From assembly GCA_947624725.1 (NCBI GenBank), contig CANQLP010000040.1, positions 1-8,767 on the forward strand: a stretch of DNA of 8,767 nucleotides, written 5' to 3'. Shown here piece by piece: positions 5,361 through 8,767 of this stretch. Both the position numbers and the translations under genes were made by a program. Every line of letters starts with the position of its first letter. The first letter of the stretch is position 1. A model generated the notes under the pieces. That model was given only the letters and a program-made list of their open reading frames with translations, ran no database searches and had not been told where the DNA came from. This DNA is from an uncultured Clostridia bacterium. GTDB taxonomy: Bacteria > Bacillota_A > Clostridia > TANB77 > CAG-508.

Positions 5361-5389
5361 ATTATAATTAAATTTTTTTATATAATCAA
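5361..5389 (-). promoter_or_regulatory. Sigma-A promoter of the 87-aa gene
   Basis: On minus, TTGATT (5389-5384), exactly 17 bp and TATAAT (5366-5361). The start would fall about 35 nt before the ATG at 5319. Confidence 0.6.
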
Positions 5390-5412
5390 AAAAGGATTTT
5401 TATTTTAGATTC

Positions 5413-5544
5413 TTATTTGTTTATTATATTTTTACATTCTTTGTCCTGCTTTTTCTCTTCTTTTTCCTTCTGCTTTTGTTCCTGTTCTAGCATATATAAA
5501 ATATAACCTATATTCTCAATATTACAATCACTATTTAATTTCAT
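5413..5544 (-). CDS. 43-residue charged protein downstream of the resolvase
   Basis: This short gene starts with ATG at 5544, preceded by AAAGGAGAG with 7 nt spacing. The product begins MKLNSDCNIENIGYILYMLE and then becomes almost wholly Lys/Glu/Gln (EQKQKEKEEKKQDKE) with two Cys in total. It is too short for most gene finders, but the SD and start are as good as those of its neighbours. It follows the resolvase by about 70 nt and may share its transcript. Function unknown; the charged helix suggests a binding partner rather than an enzyme. Confidence 0.55.
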   Translation of the reverse strand: MKLNSDCNIENIGYILYMLEQEQKQKEKEEKKQDKECKNIINK

Positions 5545-5605
5545 TTTTTTACTCTCCTTTATTATATTTTAATATTTTTTTATTATCAAAAGAAGAGGAA
5601 AGAAG

Positions 5606-5617
5606 GGGCGGACGCCC
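5606..5617 (-). terminator. GC-rich hairpin at the resolvase stop codon (weak terminator)
   Basis: On minus, GGGC-GTCC-GCCC starts immediately after the TAA at 5620-5618 and is followed by a pyrimidine-rich stretch (TTCTTTCCTCTTCTTTT). It is a GC-rich island in very AT-rich DNA and may end or partly attenuate the resolvase transcript. The nearly identical GGGCGACCGCC lies inside the resolvase gene at about 6164-6174. Confidence 0.4.
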
Positions 5618-6340
5618 TTACATTCCTAATTTTTGCATTTCTTCTCTTAATTGTTTTTTATAAATATAATATGTTTCTTTATGAATCCCGCCCGCAAGTG
5701 CCATAACCTCTTTGTCTGTTAATGTTCCGTCAAATGACTTTGAATGTTTTAATATCAATTCTTTTGTTGCTTTTGCTTTTTTTGTTTCAATTTTTGTTCC
5801 CTGTTCTCTTCCTATCTGCTTACCTTCCAATTTTGCGGTCAACATTCCTTCTTTTGTTCTTTGGTGTAATCTTTTTACCTCTTTTTCTGCGTCCTCAAAA
5901 GCGTCCATTACTTGTTTTTTTGCTAGTGCCATTGTATAATTTTTCATACTTTCAATAATTGAGTTTATAAAATCGTCTGTTGCTTTATTTCCTGTATTTA
6001 CTTCAATTTGTATTTGATTCTCTAATGTTTGTCTGTATGTTTCTGTGTTAATATGTTTTTCTTTTAAAAATATCAATTCTATTCCGTCATTATACAATTT
6101 TTCGTATAATTCCCAACCTTCTTTTGCGTTCCTGCTCATACGAGAAACAGAATCAAATATAAGGCGGTCGCCCTTCTTTATCTTTTTTAATACTTTTGCA
6201 AACTCTGTTCTTCCTGCAAGTTTTGTTCCTGTATATGTTTCCTTTACAATTTCTGCGTTTGGAAAGTTTGCTATAATATTTCGTATTTGCCTCTCCATAT
6301 TTTGCTTGTCGGTGCTGATTCTTACTATTCCATAATCCAT
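5618..6340 (-). CDS. Serine recombinase (resolvase/invertase family)
   Basis: 240 residues, close to small serine resolvases. The catalytic domain (1-135) shows VRISTDKQ with the nucleophile Ser9, Arg45 in the TGTKLAGRTEF stretch, and DSVSRMSRNAKEGWE with Arg67/Arg70. Residues 126-160 form the long dimer helix. The C-terminus (205-235: LTDKEVMALAGGIHKETYYIYKKQL) is a helix-turn-helix. Known role of the family: cutting and rejoining DNA at paired res sites through a phosphoserine bond, mainly to turn plasmid dimers into monomers. The ATG at 6340 has AGAGG 8 nt upstream. Four TCCGTAC boxes surround its promoter (6371-6476), so it probably acts there and represses itself. An invertase role is possible, but no inverted second site was seen in the window. 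The stretch at about 98-125 is a small insertion relative to the shortest family members. Confidence 0.93.
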   Translation of the reverse strand: MDYGIVRISTDKQNMERQIRNIIANFPNAEIVKETYTGTKLAGRTEFAKVLKKIKKGDRLIFDSVSRMSRNAKEGWELYEKLYNDGIELIFLKEKHINTETYRQTLENQIQIEVNTGNKATDDFINSIIESMKNYTMALAKKQVMDAFEDAEKEVKRLHQRTKEGMLTAKLEGKQIGREQGTKIETKKAKATKELILKHSKSFDGTLTDKEVMALAGGIHKETYYIYKKQLREEMQKLGM

Positions 6341-6370
6341 ATAAAAAACCTCTTTTCTTTTATAATATTT

Positions 6371-6476
6371 GTACGGATTTAAGCGTTCCTTTATTTCCGT
6401 ACTTTAATTATAATATGTTTTATATGTTTTGTCAACACTTTTTCCGTACTTTTTTAAAAAACCTTTAATTCCGTAC
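6371..6476. other. Candidate res site: four TCCGTAC boxes around the resolvase promoter
   Basis: GTACGGA (6371-6377) and TCCGTAC (6396-6402) bound a 32-bp inverted site, the usual size of a crossover subsite I. Two more TCCGTAC boxes, 6443-6449 and 6470-6476, lie in direct orientation 27 bp apart. An inverted core plus a direct-repeat accessory site is the layout known for Sin-type resolvases. The promoter sits between the two parts. That this is the recombination site is inferred from layout. Confidence 0.7.
6407..6435 (-). promoter_or_regulatory. Consensus sigma-A promoter of the resolvase
   Basis: On minus, perfect TTGACA (6435-6430), 17 bp, perfect TATAAT (6412-6407). Transcription would start at about 6400, inside a TCCGTAC box of the inverted core, so bound resolvase should block it. 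Confidence 0.85.
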
Positions 6477-6532
6477 ACAAATATATTATACTTTTACATA
6501 GATTCTCATTAAAATAAATAAAAACACATAAG

Positions 6533-6551
6533 AAAAAAGCAAATTGCTTTT
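6533..6551 (-). terminator. Terminator after the 108-aa gene
   Basis: On minus, AAAAGCA-ATT-TGCTTTT followed by a run of T (six T including the stem end). It is placed about 35 nt after the stop at 6585 and ahead of the resolvase promoter, so the two units are separate. Confidence 0.6.
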
Positions 6552-6584
6552 GCAACCTGCTTTTAATTACTTAATATGTAATAC

Positions 6585-6911
6585 TTACCCTTTATAATCA
6601 TAATTCTTTTTAAACCAACTCATTATATTCATAAAATTTTCTTTGTTCTTTACTTTTGTATGGAACTCTTTTAATCCTGCTTCGTCATTCTCTTTCAAAT
6701 ATGCTTCTATTTTTTCCTTTGTTAATCCTTTTCCTGTTTTCTTTTTGTTTTGTTTTGGAAATACTTTATAACCTGCTTTTATATACATTTCTATTGCTTT
6801 ATGCTCATTTAAAGTCATATTGTCAAAGTCTGCTATAATGCAATCCATTTCTCCTTTTTTGTTTCCGTCTTTGTCTTTGATTGTTCTTTTTGTAAATTTA
6901 TAATTTGCCAT
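6585..6911 (-). CDS. Conserved-looking small basic protein, function unknown
   Basis: 108 residues, not recognised. It starts MANYKFTKRTIKDKDGNKKG and has a helical stretch (LNEHKAIEMYIKAGY) leading to KVFPKQNKKKTGKG. It then has a helix-rich half (LTKEKIEAYLKENDEAGLKEF), ending NIMSWFKKNYDYKG. The many lysines suggest nucleic-acid contact, but no fold can be named. The ATG at 6911 is preferred over an in-frame start at 6995 because AAAGGGG precedes it at good distance and the extra 28 residues would overlap the upstream gene. It follows the partition-type gene by 65 nt and is closed by the terminator at 6533, so the two probably form one transcript; a partition or replication accessory is possible. 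Confidence 0.75.
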   Translation of the reverse strand: MANYKFTKRTIKDKDGNKKGEMDCIIADFDNMTLNEHKAIEMYIKAGYKVFPKQNKKKTGKGLTKEKIEAYLKENDEAGLKEFHTKVKNKENFMNIMSWFKKNYDYKG

Positions 6912-6976
6912 TTTTTTTTGCCCCTTTCTATATATTTTTTGTTGCATTATATCACTTATTTGTTTTTTATGCAAAT

Positions 6977-7525
6977 TTAATTTTCTTCTTTCCATTCTTC
7001 TTTGTCTTTACCACTAAACAAGCGTAATATAAAATTCTTTTTCCTTTTGTTATATTGCTCTTCTAAAAATGCAATATGTTGTTTATCTGTTAATGCAAGT
7101 TTTTGTTGTTGCTCAATAATAACTTGATTCTCTTTTAATCTTTCATTCAATTCAAAAATCAACTTGTCTTTTGTTGCGTCTGTTTCTTTTTGTGTTTCTA
7201 TCTGTTGCTTTAAATAACTTATTTGCTCTCTTAATTCAATAATAATTTGATTCTCCTGTTCCTTTTCTTCTTTTTTATTACTAAACTCAACTAATCGTTT
7301 ACTAACCTTTTCATAGTTTAGTTTAGTATCGTTATTTTCTTTGTCAATATTATATATAACATTTAAAGCCTCTATACTTATTTTAAAATTTCCCTCACTA
7401 TCTTTTTTTACAAATTGTTGTATTTTATCATTATCATTTCTTATTCGTTTATATATACTTTGTATTGTTCTTCCTGTTATTTTTGAAACATCTGCAACAG
7501 ATATATATTTCTTTTCTTCTTCCAT
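6977..7525 (-). CDS. HTH/coiled-coil plasmid partition-type protein (pSK1 Par/DUF536-like)
   Basis: 182 residues in three parts. An N-terminal HTH (8-55: ISVADVSKITGRTIQSIYKR) has a MerR-like start. A long coiled coil follows (about 75-160: EQENQIIIELREQISYLKQQ, then NQVIIEQQQ and ALTDKQHIAFLEEQ). A short basic/aromatic tail (KKNFILRLFSGKDKEEW) ends it. This order matches the single-protein partition system of staphylococcal pSK1 and DUF536 proteins of Gram-positive plasmids, which bind repeats upstream of their own gene and need no ATPase partner. Here CTAAAC repeats fill the leader (7539-7600) between promoter and SD. The ATG at 7525 has AGGGGG about 8 nt upstream. It probably acts in segregation with autoregulation. 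An alternative is an accessory replication protein, as similar proteins sit beside rep genes. Confidence 0.8.
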   Translation of the reverse strand: MEEEKKYISVADVSKITGRTIQSIYKRIRNDNDKIQQFVKKDSEGNFKISIEALNVIYNIDKENNDTKLNYEKVSKRLVEFSNKKEEKEQENQIIIELREQISYLKQQIETQKETDATKDKLIFELNERLKENQVIIEQQQKLALTDKQHIAFLEEQYNKRKKNFILRLFSGKDKEEWKEEN

Positions 7526-7538
7526 TTCTTTATTCCCC

Positions 7539-7600
7539 CTAAACTTAACTATTACTAAACCTAAACTAAATTATTACTAAACTATACTAAACTTATACTA
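7539..7600. repeat. CTAAAC repeat array, candidate centromere/operator
   Basis: CTAAAC recurs at 7539, 7555, 7561, 7577 and 7587. Two 22-bp units (7545-7566 and 7567-7588) share ATTACTAAAC. The array runs from the SD of the partition-type gene to its -10. Further TTACTAAAC-like copies lie inside the gene at about 7278-7330. Position and periodicity fit a par site bound by the HTH protein; a replication iteron set is the alternative. Confidence 0.65.
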
Positions 7601-7620
7601 TAAAAATAAAAAAAAATCAA
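7592..7620 (-). promoter_or_regulatory. Sigma-A promoter of the partition-type gene
   Basis: On minus, TTGATT (7620-7615), 17 bp, TATAAG (7597-7592). The transcript leader then consists of the CTAAAC repeats, so binding there would repress the gene. Confidence 0.65.
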
Positions 7621-7796
7621 TATTAAATTTAATGTAAACTTTTTGCATACTTTTATTTACAATCCTAAAAACCGAAGGCTTATTTTTAATTTTAAGGCAC
7701 TTTTTTATTTTTAATATATAATTTATCTAAATTTTATAAAAAATCATTTTAAAATCGATTCTCGATTGAATGAAGGACATATTTTATATAATTTTA
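7621..7796. other. Very AT-rich gene-free stretch, possible unwinding region
   Basis: No credible frame is present on either strand. It holds long A/T runs, the palindrome ATTAAATTTAAT (7623-7634) and a small AATCGA-GAA-TCGATT hairpin on minus (7768-7754) followed by T-rich DNA. It also holds AAGCC-TTC-GGTTT on minus near 7671-7682 with a T tail; both could end minus transcripts coming from the right. A TTGAAT/TATAAT pair at 7765-7791 on plus (15-bp spacing) could start a transcript at about 7797. The low melting stability next to the repeats would suit an origin, but there is no direct evidence. Confidence 0.35.
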
Positions 7797-8240
7797 AGAA
7801 GAGGAATAACCTTTGAGGGAGAAGAGAGAAGCAAAAGGCGTAGTATTCCCGCAAAAATTATTTGAAATACTTTGCCCTTTGCTTATTTAAACCTTTATAA
7901 CCTCTTCGGTCGAATCGGTCGCTGTTGGCTCTCTTTTTAGTTTGTTTTAAAAAACAATATAGTTGCCTACCTTTATTTAAAAAGTCCGCTAAACTCAATC
8001 CTAGCGTTAATCTGCTACTATAATTCCTCTAATGAGTGTCCGCCCCGCACCTCTGTTTTTATTGTGGATTTTTCCTGCGTCAAGTTTCCACCTACACATA
8101 TTATTTGCATAAAGAGATTGCAAATAACTGCAAGCAATTTTATAGCGTCGGCTTGCTAAACCCTTATGAATATCTTTAAAGTGGCTCTCTCTTGCTCTTA
8201 ATCCACTCGCATATATTTTGTTATATGCTTAATTCAATTT
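7797..8240. ncRNA. Gene-free, hairpin-rich region; candidate long structured RNA
   Basis: About 450 bases, clearly less AT-rich than the coding DNA and without a credible frame. Complementary arms follow one another: GAAGAGG (7798) with CCTCTTC (7901); GCAAAAGGC...AGTATT (7830-7846) with AATACT...GCCCTTTGC (7867-7883); CGCTA/TAGCG near 7987-8006; GTGGA/TCCAC near 8064-8091; TTTGCA/TGCAAA near 8104-8124; GCAAGC/GCTTGC near 8130-8155; GTGG/CCAC near 8181-8206; GCATATA/TATATGC near 8209-8228. The strand is undecided: plus has a possible promoter ending at 7791, just where the first stem begins, while G-U pairing in individual stems does not settle it. No known RNA family was recognised. It could instead be an origin region. 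Confidence 0.4.
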
Positions 8241-8246
8241 GCATAC

Positions 8247-8280
8247 AAAAAAGAGGCTCATTGCTTCCAATAAACCTCTT
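8247..8280 (-). terminator. Strong minus-strand terminator without an obvious gene upstream
   Basis: On minus, AAGAGGTTTATTG pairs fully with CAATGAGCCTCTT (G-U included) around the loop GAAG and is followed by TTTT. The same sequence on plus has two C-A mismatches and a poor tail, so it works on minus. It implies a minus transcript arriving from beyond 8280, where only the antisense of the small RNA at 8366-8449 lies. Confidence 0.65.
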
Positions 8281-8330
8281 ATATTTCTCACTTTATCAAA
8301 AAAACATTTAAAAAATTTTTTTATAAATAC

Positions 8331-8359
8331 TTGACAAAACAATTATAACCCGTTATAAT
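8331..8359 (+). promoter_or_regulatory. Consensus promoter of small RNA 1, with a palindrome over the -10
   Basis: Perfect TTGACA (8331-8336), 17 bp, perfect TATAAT (8354-8359). The perfect palindrome CAATTATAAC-CC-GTTATAATTG (8340-8361) covers the spacer and -10, suggesting a repressor site or a fortuitous overlap with TATAAT symmetry. Confidence 0.85.
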
Positions 8360-8365
8360 TGACTT

Positions 8366-8449
8366 ATCAATGAGAGTTGTTATGTGGATTTTTGGAAACA
8401 ACTTTCACAAATAACTTGATTTGTTGGTAGCAAATCAAGTATTTTTTTT
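8366..8449 (+). ncRNA. Small regulatory RNA 1 (about 84 nt)
   Basis: Predicted transcript from the 8331 promoter to a strong terminator. Hairpin 1 pairs GAGAGTTGTT (8372-8381) with AACAACTTTC (8397-8406) around a 15-nt loop holding TGTGGATTTTT. The terminator is a perfect 10-bp stem, ACTTGATTTG/CAAATCAAGT (8414-8440), with loop TTGGTAG and eight T. The layout (consensus promoter, loop hairpin, terminator hairpin) matches that of the antitoxin RNA at 8588, so it is likely a second antisense-type regulator. Its loop 11-mer recurs at 8063-8073 on plus, so a minus RNA from that region would pair with it. A 14-codon frame (8370-8414) lacks an SD. Confidence 0.65.
8414..8449 (+). terminator. Terminator of small RNA 1
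   Basis: Perfect 10-bp stem with 7-nt loop TTGGTAG, then A and eight T. Confidence 0.85.
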
Positions 8450-8475
8450 GTTCTCTTATTTGCTTAATAAATTTT

Positions 8476-8503
8476 TTATCATAACGAAAAAAAAAAGTCA
8501 ATA
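8476..8503 (-). promoter_or_regulatory. Possible minus promoter opposite small RNA 1
   Basis: On minus, TTGACT is followed after 16-17 bp by an AT-rich -10 (ATAAAA/TAAAAA). Transcription from here would run across small RNA 1 in antisense and stop at the terminator 8280-8247, giving an RNA of about 220 nt with no credible gene. The -10 is weak. Confidence 0.3.
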
Positions 8504-8552
8504 AAAATCGACAAAAATTTTTCATAATTTTTCAAGTATAAGAATAAAATGC

Positions 8553-8581
8553 TTGACATATAATAATAAAGATGTTATAAT
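8553..8581 (+). promoter_or_regulatory. Consensus promoter of the antitoxin RNA
   Basis: Perfect TTGACA (8553-8558), 17 bp, perfect TATAAT (8576-8581). The palindrome GATGTTAT-A-ATAACATC (8571-8587) is centred on the -10. A full-consensus promoter fits an antitoxin RNA, which must be made in excess and constantly. Confidence 0.85.
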
Positions 8582-8587
8582 AACATC

Positions 8588-8658
8588 AGCTAGCAAACTT
8601 AAAGGAACTCAAAATTAAGTTTGTATCGAGATTATGCGGACACATAATCTCTTTTTTT
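8588..8658 (+). ncRNA. Antitoxin RNA of a type I toxin-antitoxin locus (RNA II-like)
   Basis: Predicted 71-nt RNA with two hairpins. Hairpin 1: CAAACTTAA (8594-8602) with TTAAGTTTG (8615-8623), loop AGGAACTCAAAA. Hairpin 2, the terminator: GAGATTATG (8628-8636) with CATAATCTC (8643-8651), loop CGGACA. Both have partners in the toxin mRNA. AGGAACTC then ATTAAGTT.GTA repeat at 13-31 of the window, so this RNA is complementary to the toxin mRNA over the start codon and the bases just after the SD. GCGGACAC is the exact complement of the toxin terminator loop GTGTCCGC (8684-8677). Known: in pAD1 par, RNA II meets toxin RNA I through terminator loops and then two separate repeats (DRa, DRb) that block translation. 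The arrangement here is the same in outline. Confidence 0.75.
8628..8658 (+). terminator. Terminator of the antitoxin RNA
   Basis: Perfect 9-bp stem with loop CGGACA, then seven T. Its loop region GCGGACAC is repeated at 8677-8684 in the opposing toxin terminator. Confidence 0.85.
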
Positions 8659-8666
8659 ATGCACAG

Positions 8667-8691
8667 AAAAAAGCAGGCGGACACCTGCTTT
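8667..8691 (-). terminator. Terminator of the toxin mRNA
   Basis: On minus, AAAGCAGG pairs with CCTGCTTT around loop TGTCCG, followed by a T-run (8672-8667). It lies 6 nt after the toxin stop at 8698. It faces the antitoxin terminator head-on with 8 bp between them; the two loops are perfectly complementary over 8 nt. Confidence 0.8.
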
Positions 8692-8697
8692 CAAAGA

Positions 8698-8767
8698 TTA
8701 TTCTTTGCTTTTGTCTTGACATTCATTGTCATTATTACTAAAAAGCAATAAAACAATTAAACGCCAA
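8698..8767 (-). CDS. 3' part of the membrane toxin gene, cut by the window edge
   Basis: On minus the frame ending TAA at 8700-8698 reads WRLIVLLLF, then SNNDNECQDKSKE: the end of a membrane helix and a polar, charged tail. It is directly followed by a terminator. It enters from the right edge without a start codon; the matching start, with SD and promoter, lies at the left edge (22-100). This hydrophobic-then-charged layout is that of Fst-like type I toxins. The two pieces differ by one base in frame if the ends are joined as given. The link is supported by the antitoxin RNA, which matches both the left-edge start region and this end's terminator. Confidence 0.6.
   Translation of the reverse strand, partial: WRLIVLLLFSNNDNECQDKSKE

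Noticed and set aside
6912..6995. N-terminal extension of the 108-aa protein to 6995
   Set aside because: It would overlap the partition-type gene end, and the start at 6911 has a clear AAAGGGG.
8015..8115. Short frames in the gene-free region: a hydrophobic 26-codon one on plus (ATG at 8032) and a 31-codon one on minus (ATG at about 8111)
   Set aside because: Neither has an SD, and the two overlap on opposite strands. Treated as chance.
8370..8414. 14-codon frame (MRVVMWIFGNNFHK) inside small RNA 1, like a leader peptide
   Set aside because: It has no SD, lies only about 4 nt from the predicted start, and no gene lies downstream to be attenuated. The hairpin-loop explanation covers the sequence better.
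1..8767. CRISPR array, tRNA, rRNA, IS element or rolling-circle Rep with its nick site
   Set aside because: Looked for by eye: no regularly spaced identical repeats, no cloverleaf with CCA-type ends, no transposase motif other than the serine recombinase, and no HUH motif protein.

Overview
The window is a strongly AT-rich stretch of 8767 bases. Coding is compact, ribosome binding sites are Bacillota-like (AAAGGAG/AGGGG) and promoters are canonical sigma-A (TTGACA or TTGATT, 17 bp, TATAAT). TGG is used for Trp and TGA appears to work as a stop. This points to a low-GC Bacillota host (Clostridia or Bacilli, plausibly gut). The gene content is that of a plasmid: a serine resolvase with a candidate res site, a one-protein HTH/coiled-coil partition-type gene with repeats in its leader, a possible replication initiator, small DNA-binding proteins, an HNH endonuclease and a type I toxin-antitoxin locus. 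The two window ends appear to be halves of one toxin gene, so the window is probably a whole small plasmid opened inside that gene. Circularity is an inference.

Layout. Nearly everything reads on the minus strand, so it is described right to left. 8767-8553, continuing into 1-100: an Fst/par(pAD1)-like type I toxin-antitoxin locus, with a short membrane-peptide mRNA on minus and a 70-nt antitoxin RNA on plus. 8503-8247: a second small plus-strand RNA (promoter and terminator) and, opposite it, a possible minus transcript with its own terminator. 8240-7797: about 450 bases without credible genes but rich in hairpins, a candidate structured RNA or origin region. 7796-7621: very AT-rich, no gene. 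7620-6977: partition-type protein with CTAAAC repeats in its leader. 6911-6585: unknown 108-aa protein. 6476-5618: res-like site, promoter and serine resolvase. 5544-4859: two small unknown genes, an open frame directly after a stop codon, and a terminator. 4814-3300: small HTH protein, HNH endonuclease and a two-winged-helix protein (candidate Rep); the first two appear to start at AUA and AUU. 3205-2939: small coiled-coil protein. 2639-2833 (+): small ribbon-helix-helix-like protein, divergent from an AbrB-like regulator at 2390. 2390-243: AbrB-like regulator, single-pass membrane protein and polytopic membrane protein, each followed by a GCGG...CCGCATT hairpin element.

How it may fit together (inference): the resolvase resolves multimers at its promoter-proximal res site, the HTH/coiled-coil protein binds its leader repeats for segregation and autoregulation, and the toxin-antitoxin locus kills plasmid-free cells. 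The two-wHTH protein may start replication. The AbrB-like regulator heads a membrane-protein cassette of unknown role. The most interesting observation is the toxin-antitoxin locus: the antitoxin RNA carries two separate stretches complementary to the toxin mRNA, one over its start codon and one in its terminator loop.
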